This document shows, one piece after another, positions 16,972-24,477 of a stretch of DNA of 25,750 nt. Below the pieces are notes generated by a model. The model did no database searches, was not told the origin of the DNA, and saw nothing but the letters and a program-made list of their open reading frames with translations. Source of the stretch: JANQLU01 sp964434955 (lineage in GTDB: Bacteria; Planctomycetota; Planctomycetia; Pirellulales; Pirellulaceae). The position numbers and the translations under genes are program-made. The stretch spans positions 1 to 25,750 of the forward strand of contig CAYSXI010000066.1 of assembly GCA_964434955.1 (NCBI GenBank), in the 5' to 3' direction. Position 1 is the stretch's first letter, and the number at the start of each line of letters is the position of its first letter.

Positions 16972-17925
16972 CTATTTCTCATTGGTGTGAAAGACGTCGG
17001 TGTTCATGTATTTGAGGCCGGTGTCAGGAAGTAGCGTGACGACGTTTTTGCCTGGCCCAATTCTTTTGCCCCATTCGATGGCCGCGGAAACGTTTGCTCC
17101 CGATGAAGTCCCTGCAAACAGTCCTTCTTCCAAAGCAAGTCGCCGCGTCATCCGTTTGGCTTCTTCGGTTTCGACGGGTACGACGCTGGACGGAAGATGC
17201 TGATCCCAAAGCGGCGGAATATAGCCGACGCCAATCCCTTCGATCTTATGGGGACCAGGTTGGCCGCCACTCAAGACCGCTGATTCGGCGGGCTCGACGG
17301 CAACCAAATCGATATTGGATCGGCGTTGGCGCAAAATGGTGCCGACTCCCTGGAAGGAGGCACTTGAGCCAACCGAATGGACGAACGCGTCAACATTTCC
17401 GCCCATATCATTCCAGATTTCGTGCCCCAAGGAATGGTAACCGGCAATACTGTCGCGATTGCTTAGTTGATTGGGCCAGTAAGTGTCAGGCTCTTCGCTG
17501 ACGGACTTGGCCAAATCAATCATTTTTAGAATGAGTGACTTGGTTGTTTTGCCGTTTTCGCTTGGCACCAATTGAAGCGTCGCGCCAAAAGCCTCCATCT
17601 GATTGCGTTTATCGATACTGAACGCGTCCGAAGTCACAATGTGCAGTCGGTACCCCTTGGCGATACAGATGAGACCGATGGCAATTCCGGTGCTTCCTCC
17701 CGTGTATTCAACGACTCGATCGCCCGGTTTCAAACGGCCGTCTGTTTCCGCTTGTTGAATCATCGACTGTGCCGCACGATCCTTCATGCTGCCAGTTGGG
17801 TTCTCCCATTCCAGCTTGACAAAGACATTTCCGCAATTCGGAGGCACGACTTTTGTTAGTTGTACCAACGAAGTGTTCCCGATCGCAGCAAGGACGCCGG
17901 CGTTTTGAATATTTGACGGATTCAT
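16972..17925 (-). CDS. PLP-dependent cysteine synthase family protein
   Basis: The product has 317 residues, normal for fold-type II PLP enzymes. The PLP lysine is Lys48 in NPTGSMKDRAA; the substrate/Asn-loop region is EYTGGSTGIAIG, and GLFAGTSSGAN near the C-terminus is the usual late motif. The phosphate-binding loop reads HSVGSSASFQGVG instead of the common GTGGT form, so this is a divergent branch. It could make cysteine from O-acetylserine, or work on a related substrate such as O-phosphoserine or homocysteine/serine. Its ATG overlaps the stop of the upstream methyltransferase gene (ATGA, 17922-17925), so the two are co-translated. It ends 15 nt from the convergent amidohydrolase gene. 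Confidence 0.88.
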   Translation of the reverse strand: MNPSNIQNAGVLAAIGNTSLVQLTKVVPPNCGNVFVKLEWENPTGSMKDRAAQSMIQQAETDGRLKPGDRVVEYTGGSTGIAIGLICIAKGYRLHIVTSDAFSIDKRNQMEAFGATLQLVPSENGKTTKSLILKMIDLAKSVSEEPDTYWPNQLSNRDSIAGYHSLGHEIWNDMGGNVDAFVHSVGSSASFQGVGTILRQRRSNIDLVAVEPAESAVLSGGQPGPHKIEGIGVGYIPPLWDQHLPSSVVPVETEEAKRMTRRLALEEGLFAGTSSGANVSAAIEWGKRIGPGKNVVTLLPDTGLKYMNTDVFHTNEK

Positions 17926-19139
17926 CCTGTGTTCCGATCTGTGGCTTCAATCGTTCTTGGAAGGCGCCGGCAGAGAAAGGCGATATTGCGTTGATTCAAT
18001 TCCATGGCGATCAAAGTAAGCGGCGGACCATCGCCTTTTCTTAGCTTTTTTTTGAGTCGAGCGAAATGATCAAAGGGAACACGACATTTGAATTCAACAT
18101 CCGAGGGCATTCGGCGTTTCAAGGCGGTCATGATTTTTGACTCACTGGCAGGCAATGATTCGAGGATTTCAAAGCCCTGGGTGAATGGCGTTTGGATCGG
18201 TAGGTCGGCGGTAACAAAACAAGGCGTTGACGAAAGAAGTCGAAAATCGTACTTCGCCGCAAGCGTAGAAACCAAGTCAGAAACTGTCAGGCAGGAATGG
18301 GGTTCATAGAGGTGGCTTGCCACTTGAGAACTTGCCAAAGTTGGTCGTTCATTGGATGGTAACTCAACAAGTTCATGTTCTGTTTCGGCGCCGACGACCA
18401 AGGCCGATCGTCGGCCTTGGTTCCGGGCAAGCTCGCCCGCCCAACAGACCAGCTGTTTGCACTCGCCCTGATGACCGATCCATTGCCATTCACATCTATC
18501 ATTCCAGGAATCGTAAAGTTTGGTTGCTGGTGCCAATTTGATTCCGGCACCCAGGGAATCAAAAACAACTTTTTGCAAGACATCGATTCCCGGTTGGTAA
18601 TGTTCAAGTTGCGTCGTTCTCCTTCCGTTCTGACGACGCGCCGGGTCAACGTGGTAAAAACGGGTTGAACTGACCTCGCGATCACCCACGTCAGCGACCT
18701 CAACGGAGGCGTGGGAAACCTTGGTCCTCAAGTTCGTTTTTGCATAATGCGCGAGCTCCGCATTCAAATCAAAACCCGTGACGTTTTTCGACACTTGGAC
18801 GAGCCCCAGCAAGTCTCCGCCGATTCCGCAGCACCAATCTTCTATGCATGAGTTGGCGGGGAATCTCTGGGCCTTGACTTCAGCAAGTCGCAAAGAAGAG
18901 GACTGTTGAAGAGATTCATCCGTAAAAAACATTTGATCGGATTCTGGGAACTTTTGCTTGGCACGTTCCCGCAAGCTCAGCAATCGGAACAACGCACGAA
19001 CGTAGTCGGCCGATAATGTTTCGCGTAATTTTTTCTGAACGGCAATTTCCTTCCGTCCATTTTTCAGTTCTCCAGAAGCAAAGGCCAAATGGTCTCGCGC
19101 TTCGGATTGAGTCAACCATTCGTAGATCGCGTCGGGCAT
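17922..19139 (-). CDS. Class I SAM methyltransferase with THUMP-like C-terminal domain
   Basis: The product has 405 residues. After a helical N-terminal part (about 1-80) comes the SAM-binding motif I, IEDWCCGIGGDLLGL (99-113), with the acidic end of strand 2 in GFDLNAE (Asp124). A later HVDPARR provides the DPAR segment seen in this group. The C-terminal part (about 300-395), with CRVPFDHFARLKKKLRKGD, matches the THUMP-like domain found downstream of such methyltransferases. RNA is the likeliest substrate by analogy with THUMP proteins, but that is inference. The ATG at 19139 lacks a clear Shine-Dalgarno. The gene heads a two-gene operon with the cysteine-synthase-family gene, which overlaps it by 4 nt. 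A strong intragenic dyad lies at 18397-18421. Confidence 0.82.
   Translation of the reverse strand: MPDAIYEWLTQSEARDHLAFASGELKNGRKEIAVQKKLRETLSADYVRALFRLLSLRERAKQKFPESDQMFFTDESLQQSSSLRLAEVKAQRFPANSCIEDWCCGIGGDLLGLVQVSKNVTGFDLNAELAHYAKTNLRTKVSHASVEVADVGDREVSSTRFYHVDPARRQNGRRTTQLEHYQPGIDVLQKVVFDSLGAGIKLAPATKLYDSWNDRCEWQWIGHQGECKQLVCWAGELARNQGRRSALVVGAETEHELVELPSNERPTLASSQVASHLYEPHSCLTVSDLVSTLAAKYDFRLLSSTPCFVTADLPIQTPFTQGFEILESLPASESKIMTALKRRMPSDVEFKCRVPFDHFARLKKKLRKGDGPPLTLIAMELNQRNIAFLCRRLPRTIEATDRNTG
18397..18421. repeat. Perfect 11-bp inverted repeat inside the methyltransferase gene
   Basis: On the plus strand ACCAAGGCCGA (18397-18407), TCG, TCGGCCTTGGT (18411-18421). The GC-rich arms would form a very stable hairpin in the mRNA. 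A smaller one, CGGGC-AAGCTC-GCCCG, follows directly. Coding continues through both. Confidence 0.6.
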
Positions 19140-19194
19140 CGAAAACAGGGCATTGGTGTTAGAATGAGCTGGTATCCCAATTCGGAAAGATTAT

Positions 19195-19605
19195 ATGCCC
19201 GGTACGATCCATGAATTAGCCACCTTTTTGCACCTTGCGCAAACTTTTTGGCGACAAAAAAAAATGTCCGATCGCGACCGGCTTCTGGTACTGGGTGGTT
19301 CCCTTGCTTCCGAAAGTGGTTTGTCGAGAATCGCAGCCTATTGTCGTCAGCTCGTATTGCAAAACAATCACGGTCACATGATTCGTCGCTGGGATTCGTT
19401 TGCTCAGGCTTTGGGCGACGAAGATTTTATGCACTTTCTGAGGCAGTTGAGGCGACGTTTTCCTTTGGAGAAAGCCGAGTCCATCTTATCCAGCTTTGAC
19501 ATTCAACTAGCGAACGAACGAGCGACCTACTTCACCGACGAAGAATACGCAGCGGCGATTTTGGGTGTGGACCTCGATTGGTTGGCTCAAGAATTCGACG
19601 AGTAG
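19195..19605 (+). CDS. Conserved-looking hypothetical protein, 136 aa
   Basis: The product has 136 residues, is soluble and mostly helical, with no signal peptide or membrane segment. The ATG at 19195 has GGAAAG about 6 nt upstream. The sequence is rich in Leu and Arg (HFLRQLRRRFPLEKAES) and ends with an acidic, aromatic tail (FTDEEYAAAILGVDLDWLAQEFDE). I do not recognise the family and see no catalytic motif. It is divergent from the methyltransferase gene (55-nt gap) and lies upstream of the 240-aa unknown and dnaA on the same strand. Its codon use and composition match its neighbours, so it is likely a real gene. Confidence 0.65.
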   Translation: MPGTIHELATFLHLAQTFWRQKKMSDRDRLLVLGGSLASESGLSRIAAYCRQLVLQNNHGHMIRRWDSFAQALGDEDFMHFLRQLRRRFPLEKAESILSSFDIQLANERATYFTDEEYAAAILGVDLDWLAQEFDE

Positions 19606-19617
19606 GCAGGCGTGCCT
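19604..19617 (+). terminator. Hairpin beginning in the stop codon of the 136-aa gene
   Basis: AGGCA (19604-19608, starting inside the TAG), loop GGCG, TGCCT (19613-19617), then TCTGG. The stem is 5 bp and the T tract is poor, so termination is uncertain. Confidence 0.3.
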
Positions 19618-19759
19618 TCTGGATTGTCCGATCGATGCGGTTATTCCAGATTGGTGAGTCAGATAGACGGGCGAAAGAAAACGGGCAATGGCGGCGCCAG
19701 TAATCCGATAACAATCGAGGATTCTTGCGCGCATCGGAAGCTCAATCTGGGAGCCTGTC

Positions 19760-20482
19760 ATGATAAAAGCCAAATTAATTGCACCTGCCGTCGCGGCTGC
19801 AGCGATTGGCGGTTTTGCGATGTTCGACAAAAACGAAGACAGCAATGAATCGAACCCATTTCCCTACGTGGAAAACACTTTTGCCGAAAACGTGAGTGAC
19901 CAACTGGAAGATCCCACGGTCATCGGAAACAAGGCGGCCATCGAAAACAAGTTGGCCACACAGCCGCAGCAGTTCCTAAGCAATCCGCCCGCTGTTCCGC
20001 TTGAACAAGTGATCAGGTTTGATGTTTATCCAAGTTGGGTAAAGAGCCAATGGCAACGTGTTTCGGCCATCTCTGCTCAACCCGGTTTGCGGGGAATGCG
20101 AGTTGCGCTCGTGACCGGTACGATGCCTACCGATCTCACGGGGTCTTTGACCTATTATTTTGATGATACGCATCGGGTACAAAAAATTGAGTTTGTTGGG
20201 CGGACCGACGATGCAACTTCCCTTGTGAACATTTTGACCGGGCAGCATCAGTTTCACTCCTACCGAAGCCTTGATGCGGGACTGTATGTCGCAGGAAATC
20301 GAAGAAAGCCATCCGGATTGTTGAAGTTATCGCATCCGCCAACGATTCGTACCACACAGACGGGGCAGGTATTGGTATTCCTTGAAATCACCAAGCCTTC
20401 CAGTCGGTTTGGACTTGGTCCGCGAGCGCGGCAAGTTCTCACTGAAGAAGGATTTGTCAAGACAAGGCGTTTTGGGTTTTAA
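19760..20482 (+). CDS. Planctomycete-type hypothetical protein, 240 aa, N-terminal hydrophobic segment
   Basis: The product has 240 residues. The ATG has GGGAG about 6 nt upstream. Residues about 6-21 (LIAPAVAAAAIGGFAM) form a signal peptide or anchor, followed by an acidic linker and a probable globular domain (about 75-240) with beta-type segments, for example FDVYPSWVKSQW, MRVALVTGTMPTDLTGSL and YYFDDTHRVQKIEFVG. This resembles a planctomycete family of unknown function (possibly the one listed as DUF6690; not verified). There are no catalytic motifs. Placement between the 136-aa gene and dnaA suggests a conserved neighbourhood but gives no function. Confidence 0.7.
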   Translation: MIKAKLIAPAVAAAAIGGFAMFDKNEDSNESNPFPYVENTFAENVSDQLEDPTVIGNKAAIENKLATQPQQFLSNPPAVPLEQVIRFDVYPSWVKSQWQRVSAISAQPGLRGMRVALVTGTMPTDLTGSLTYYFDDTHRVQKIEFVGRTDDATSLVNILTGQHQFHSYRSLDAGLYVAGNRRKPSGLLKLSHPPTIRTTQTGQVLVFLEITKPSSRFGLGPRARQVLTEEGFVKTRRFGF

Positions 20483-20510
20483 AAAAGAACCCGCATTCGT
20501 TTTTTTCCTG
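20473..20510 (+). terminator. Weak candidate terminator after the 240-aa gene
   Basis: GGGTT, a 9-nt A-rich loop and AACCC span the stop codon; a run of seven T follows about 8 nt later. The stem is only 5 bp and the gap to the T run is long. Confidence 0.25.
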
Positions 20511-20695
20511 TCTGCCTTCGAATGTCATCGTGGATTGGTGTTGTGCTTGATCTTAGACAACTTTTCCACCCTGCAATTTTGTTCACCATGGGAAATGCAG
20601 TCCCAAAATGACGACCGATTTTGACGCGAATTCACCAAGAAACCACGCTTCGTTTTGCCGAATTTTTTTTGTCTGAAAAATTCTAGATTGGTGGT

Positions 20696-20723
20696 TTGAC
20701 ACGTTTGCTAGCAGTCGTAAAAT
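20696..20723 (+). promoter_or_regulatory. sigma70-type promoter of dnaA
   Basis: TTGACA (20696-20701), a 16-nt spacer and TAAAAT (20718-20723). The -35 is perfect and the -10 has one mismatch. Transcription should begin near 20730, giving a leader of about 118 nt before the ATG at 20848. The 20483-20695 stretch upstream is AT-rich with no gene. Confidence 0.6.
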
Positions 20724-20725
20724 CG

Positions 20726-20769
20726 TCACTCCGTTCGTGATAGTTTCACTAAAATCGCACTGCGATTTT
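20726..20769. promoter_or_regulatory. Palindromic operator-like sites just downstream of the dnaA promoter
   Basis: AAAATCGCA-C-TGCGATTTT (20751-20769) is a perfect 9-bp inverted repeat around one base. Just before it lie TCAC (20726-20729), GTGA (20737-20740) and TCAC (20746-20749), two further short dyads. A 1-nt centre argues against an RNA hairpin and for a dimeric DNA-binding protein. The position, about 30 nt past the -10, suits a roadblock repressor or autoregulation. Confidence 0.45.
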
Positions 20770-20809
20770 CGATATTTTTCAGGATTTGCCACGTTTTTTC
20801 AACGAGAAA

Positions 20810-20842
20810 ATGTTAGGCAAGATGGAAGGGGTCAGGACTTGA
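20810..20842 (+). CDS. Possible 10-codon leader ORF upstream of dnaA
   Basis: ATG at 20810 opens a 10-codon frame (MLGKMEGVRT) ending with TGA at 20840-20842, 5 nt before the chosen dnaA ATG and in a different frame. AGAAA lies directly upstream, a weak ribosome site. Overlapping it, GGTCA-GGACT-TGACC (20830-20844) can fold so that the only AGGA near dnaA lies in the stem and loop. It could couple or regulate dnaA translation, or be chance; such short frames are common. Confidence 0.2.
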   Translation: MLGKMEGVRT

Positions 20843-20847
20843 CCAGG

Positions 20848-22470
20848 ATGATCAAGGATCAATTCGACCGACAAGAAAAGAGTGGGGCGCGTGATCTACG
20901 CATTCATGCTCCGTCTGAGTCGAGCGATTCTTCGAATCAACAGGAACCGATGGAATTGGTGGGATCCCCAAATTCGATTTCTGAAGAGTGGAATCCTTCT
21001 CAACCTGCTTTGGACGTTTCTCCCGTCCACGCGTCTGACGGAATGGATTCAGATATTGCCCGACGAATCGAGTTTGTCGAATATCTGTGTCAGGAAATTG
21101 AATCAGAAAAGTACGAGCTGTGGTTTGACAAGCAAGTCGATTTCCAGATGGATGCACGCGGAGTCGTCGTTGTCGCCGGCGATCAGTTTTTGCTGGACCG
21201 CCTCCGTCGTAACTTCGACTTGGGATTGCGGAATGCGGCCAAGCGTTTGACGGGTGAGAAGTCGATCCGCTACGAAGTCGGTGAGATTTCTCAAAGCGAT
21301 CAGCCCGTCGCATCAGAAACTTCCGGTTCAGCTAAGCTTGGGCCGGCAGTGCAAGAGGATGCCAGGCAAACGCACCCGCAAGCAGGCGACGATTCAACGG
21401 TTGATTCGGAAATTGGCGCGAAAAGTGAAGCAAGTGAAAAACTTGTGGCGGAGTTCGTGTTTTGCGAGAACAATTCATTGGCTCATTCCGCCGTTCAAGA
21501 GATCAAACAGTCGCCCGGCCAAATTTCCCCGGTCCTGTTTTATGGACCGACGGGATGTGGCAAGTCGTTATTGCTTGACAATATTCGGGCCGGTTTCAAA
21601 GGCCGCCCCGGATTTCGTTTTGTGCGACTGTCGGCCGAACAGTTTACGTCGTCCTACGTTTCAGCTTTGAACGGAAGGCGTGGCTTGCCAATGTTTCGCA
21701 GCCACTATCGCGACCTCGACCTCTTGATGTTGGACGATATCCAATTCTTTCGCGGCAAACGAGCGACGACCACCGAGTTTCAACACACCGTCGACTGTCT
21801 GTTGGCGTCGGGGCGACAAATCGTGTTGACCGCCGATCGCCCGTTGAATGAAATGGATTTTCTAAGCCAGGAGTTGGTCACTCGAATGTCGAGCGGGCTG
21901 GTCTGCCCAATTCGTTTTCCAAATTTTCAGGCGCGACAACGAATCGTGGCTGATTTGGCTCGGCAGCGCGAAATGGAATTGTCCCAGGAGACAATTGATC
22001 TTTTATCCGTCAAGTTCCCACGTGATATTCGGCGAGTTTGCGGAGCGCTGAATCGACTTCGCCTATTGGGATTGAGTAGTGACCTTCGAAACTGGTCGGT
22101 TGAACAAGTCGAAGAGAACCTGGGTGATTTGATTCAATCCTCACCTCAAAATTGGTCAATGCGACAAATTGAAAATGTCGTTTGTGACATTGCGGGTGTT
22201 TCGCGGTCGGAAATTCGTTCTTCCAGTCGGGAAAAAAGAATTTGCACCGCGAGAATGTTGGCCATGTGGCTTTCGCGGCAGCACACGTCGTCGGCGCTAT
22301 CGGAAATCGGGGCGCATTTTGGTGGACGTTCGCACAGCACGGTGATTTCGGCAACGCGAAAAGTTGAGAAACTGATCGAGTCCGACGAGTCGATCCAAAT
22401 CGCCAAGAAGGATTGCCGTGTGCGTGAATTCGTCGAACGCGTCGGCCGGAACATCAGCGAAGCGGGCTAG
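20848..22470 (+). CDS. dnaA: Chromosomal replication initiator protein DnaA (divergent)
   Basis: The product has 540 residues from the ATG at 20848. An in-frame GTG at 20737 would add 37 residues but sits almost at the predicted transcription start. A disordered acidic N-tail (1-65) precedes domain I (about 68-146), then a linker (147-195). Domain III has Walker A GPTGCGKS (233-240), Walker B LLMLDDIQFF (292-301), sensor 1 VLTADRP (326-332), the box VII arginine in LVTRMSSGL (Arg346) and sensor 2 RDIRRVCGAL (392-401). Domain IV has SSREKRICTARMLAMWLSR and the signature GGRSHSTV (492-499), where GGRDHTTV is usual. The P-loop also departs from the common GxxGxGKT by ending in Ser. All functional motifs are present, so it should load the replicative helicase. 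dnaN, recF and gyrB are not adjacent. Confidence 0.92.
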   Translation: MIKDQFDRQEKSGARDLRIHAPSESSDSSNQQEPMELVGSPNSISEEWNPSQPALDVSPVHASDGMDSDIARRIEFVEYLCQEIESEKYELWFDKQVDFQMDARGVVVVAGDQFLLDRLRRNFDLGLRNAAKRLTGEKSIRYEVGEISQSDQPVASETSGSAKLGPAVQEDARQTHPQAGDDSTVDSEIGAKSEASEKLVAEFVFCENNSLAHSAVQEIKQSPGQISPVLFYGPTGCGKSLLLDNIRAGFKGRPGFRFVRLSAEQFTSSYVSALNGRRGLPMFRSHYRDLDLLMLDDIQFFRGKRATTTEFQHTVDCLLASGRQIVLTADRPLNEMDFLSQELVTRMSSGLVCPIRFPNFQARQRIVADLARQREMELSQETIDLLSVKFPRDIRRVCGALNRLRLLGLSSDLRNWSVEQVEENLGDLIQSSPQNWSMRQIENVVCDIAGVSRSEIRSSSREKRICTARMLAMWLSRQHTSSALSEIGAHFGGRSHSTVISATRKVEKLIESDESIQIAKKDCRVREFVERVGRNISEAG

Positions 22471-22493
22471 GATTCCTTGGGGAATCATTCTTT
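22471..22493 (+). terminator. Hairpin directly after the dnaA stop codon
   Basis: GATTCC (22471-22476), loop TTGG, GGAATC (22481-22486), then ATTCTTT. The stem starts at the base after TAG. It is a 6-bp stem with a mixed T tail, a plausible but modest terminator. The remainder of the 22471-22747 gap holds no gene that I can support. Confidence 0.4.
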
Positions 22494-22747
22494 CAGCCCC
22501 AAAAACAGGCCAATAATTTTGTTGCCGATTCGAATAGTGGATGCAATTGGTTTTCTGGGACGGCATGTTCTTCTTGCTTGATGAAGACTTTTTCATTTAG
22601 GCCCTGATTTGTGAAACAATCTCGACAAGTTCAAAAAGGGTTCGAAACGCGGGTGAGGGCCGAATCCACGTGCAGCAAGATTTGTTGTAAACTGATTGAA
22701 ATTACGGAAATTCCTCAGGCCAAAATTTGAACTAACTGAAGGCTACG

Positions 22748-23683
22748 ATGAGCAAGGAAAAAAGCGGAAAAGTTTCAGAATCGGAAGCGGATAGGCTCGC
22801 TTACAAAAAGTTGAAGCCCATCAAGTTGTACGATCACTTGCCTGGAATTCTTGCCGGTTATCCGGCAGTCTTGTTCTTGATATTTTCTTTGGCCTCGCTT
22901 CCTGCAGAAATTTGGCCCAGCCCCGAAGACAAAGGTCCTTATTGGTGGGAACGCGTCTTTGATTCGCACATGCTCTTTTGGGTGGGCGTTTCGGTCATGA
23001 TCGTTTGGTATATCGCCTTTCGATTCAATTTGCCGAAAGGGAAATTTTGGCTGGCGTTTGGCCTGCTCGGAACGTTCATTGGTATCCCCGTTGTTCTTGA
23101 GATCACCGGCGTTTTTCAAGTGTTCACAAAGTTGGGGGAAGCACTTTCCTACCTCAAGCCGGAGATTAACGCAGCGGCTTGGCTCGTGTTCGCTGCGATA
23201 TTCTTTTTTATCTGGCTTGGAAACTTCATTTGGAGCCGGACGCACATGCGAGTCACGATTGACGAATCTGGTTTGACGATCAATCGCGTCGGTGGAAAAG
23301 GCGAGCGATTTGACTTGATCGGCTTGAAGACGGAAAACGAACCGCTGGACTACCTGGAGCTATTTATCGGGGGAATCGGTTCGCTTTCCCTCAAGACTCG
23401 GATGAACAAGCCAATTTTCACGATGAAGCGAGTTTACGGGCTCTATCGCATTCCAATTTTCCCATTCTTTAAGGGCAAGTTGGCACGGATCGACGAAATG
23501 CTGACGTATCAGGGCAAAGTCCTGACCGTGGACCCAAGTGAACGAGCCGATATCGCCGATGCCGTGGATTCAGATCCAGACGCCGATTTTGAAGATGACG
23601 GTGCCGACGATGATGGCGGCGAGTTTGATCGCACGAGTGAAGATACCTTGGCTTCCGACGAGGACATGAAAGACATTACCTAG
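22748..23683 (+). CDS. Multi-TM membrane protein with acidic C-terminal tail, unknown function
   Basis: The product has 311 residues. The ATG has GAAGG about 6 nt upstream. A charged N-terminal part leads to four membrane segments (about 32-52, 73-93, 98-120 and 138-160). A soluble region follows that looks like a small PH-like or beta domain (MRVTIDESGLTINRVGG, then ERFDLIGLKTENEP). The last 50 residues are strongly acidic and probably disordered (DSDPDADFEDDGADDDGGEF). I do not recognise the family. It follows dnaA by 277 nt on the same strand and may be transcribed separately. Confidence 0.72.
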   Translation: MSKEKSGKVSESEADRLAYKKLKPIKLYDHLPGILAGYPAVLFLIFSLASLPAEIWPSPEDKGPYWWERVFDSHMLFWVGVSVMIVWYIAFRFNLPKGKFWLAFGLLGTFIGIPVVLEITGVFQVFTKLGEALSYLKPEINAAAWLVFAAIFFFIWLGNFIWSRTHMRVTIDESGLTINRVGGKGERFDLIGLKTENEPLDYLELFIGGIGSLSLKTRMNKPIFTMKRVYGLYRIPIFPFFKGKLARIDEMLTYQGKVLTVDPSERADIADAVDSDPDADFEDDGADDDGGEFDRTSEDTLASDEDMKDIT

Positions 23684-23836
23684 GATTTCCTGGCAAAGGA
23701 TCCTCAAGTGGAATCTTTGCGGTAGATGCTCGAGAGTGGATGCTTGGCCATGATCGGGTAGGAATATGCATTTGTAGAAACTGGGAAATCCTGGTCGCAT
23801 CGGTTGTGTCGGCGGTGCGCGTGAGATCGCAAAACG

Positions 23837-23868
23837 TTAAGATAGTCGTTTCTATTCTTAATTATCTT
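23837..23868. promoter_or_regulatory. AT-rich imperfect dyad upstream of the 194-aa membrane protein gene
   Basis: TTAAGATAG and CTATTCTTAA form an imperfect inverted repeat, with a second nested pair AAGATA/TATCTT. It lies about 30-55 nt before the start at 23893. It could overlap a promoter, but no clear hexamer pair stands out. Confidence 0.2.
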
Positions 23869-23892
23869 CTTCGCTCCTTTTTGTTTCGACCC

Positions 23893-24477
23893 ATGTCAAA
23901 TCTTTATCGCGACGGGAAATGGATTGTTGCACCATTGGAACGTGCTGAATTTCCCAATCGCTGCGTCAAAACCAATGCAGAAGTCTCGCAGGCTGATTTT
24001 AAGGTTGTCAGTGATTTGTTTCCCAGGCAAATTCTGGTCCCGCAAACTCGCGGTGAAAAAGCAACTGAAATCATCTCGACGATTTTGATTGGGCGGGGGA
24101 TGACGGAGTTGGCTTCGATCACGCAAAAGAAACGGCTTACGTTTCATGTTGGGCTCGCCGACGATGCACGCGGAAAGCTTAAAAAATTGAAGCTGTTTTC
24201 CTTGCTTTCATTCGTGGTCGCGGTCCTGATGCCGATCTTGATCGGTTTCATTGCCGGTGCGGACAACAGTACCGCGATGGGGATGGGTGTCGGACTCTTC
24301 GGCCTGTTTCTTGTGTGCGGAATCGTGTTGTTTGCGTTTGCATCCATGGGAGCCTTGAACGTGGCGCGATCCGACGGATGCTTCGTATGGCTCAATGGAG
24401 GCGGCCAGGAATTTCTCGATTCGCTACCGCCCTCGCCGATGGTTTGGGACGGAAGTGAATTCGTCGATCGTGATTAG
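23893..24477 (+). CDS. Two-TM membrane protein with N-terminal CVKTN motif, unknown function
   Basis: The product has 194 residues from the ATG at 23893. A longer frame from 23740 is open, but its extra 51 residues look non-coding in character. The N-terminal part reads DGKWIVAPLERAEFPNRCVK then TNAEV, a pattern I associate with planctomycete proteins of unknown function that start with a short Cys-containing segment. Two membrane segments follow (about 102-122 and 128-153, rich in Gly, Met and Phe), then a soluble tail with FVWLNGGGQEFLDSLPP. There is no catalytic motif. Its neighbours upstream are on the same strand; it converges on the lipoprotein gene with a 42-nt gap. Confidence 0.65.
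   Translation: MSNLYRDGKWIVAPLERAEFPNRCVKTNAEVSQADFKVVSDLFPRQILVPQTRGEKATEIISTILIGRGMTELASITQKKRLTFHVGLADDARGKLKKLKLFSLLSFVVAVLMPILIGFIAGADNSTAMGMGVGLFGLFLVCGIVLFAFASMGALNVARSDGCFVWLNGGGQEFLDSLPPSPMVWDGSEFVDRD

Noticed and set aside
20483..20847. Possible replication origin upstream of dnaA
   Set aside because: The region is AT-rich, but I find no TTATCCACA-type box with fewer than two mismatches (best: TTTTCCACC at 20562-20570) and no array. Promoter features explain it better.
22600..22661. tRNA-like stretch: GGCCCT and AGGGCC arms 62 nt apart with GGGTTCGAAAC inside
   Set aside because: It is shorter than a tRNA, the TTCGAAA is not flanked by a proper 5-bp T stem, there is no D or anticodon arm, and no CCA. 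It is kept as a bare intergenic dyad.
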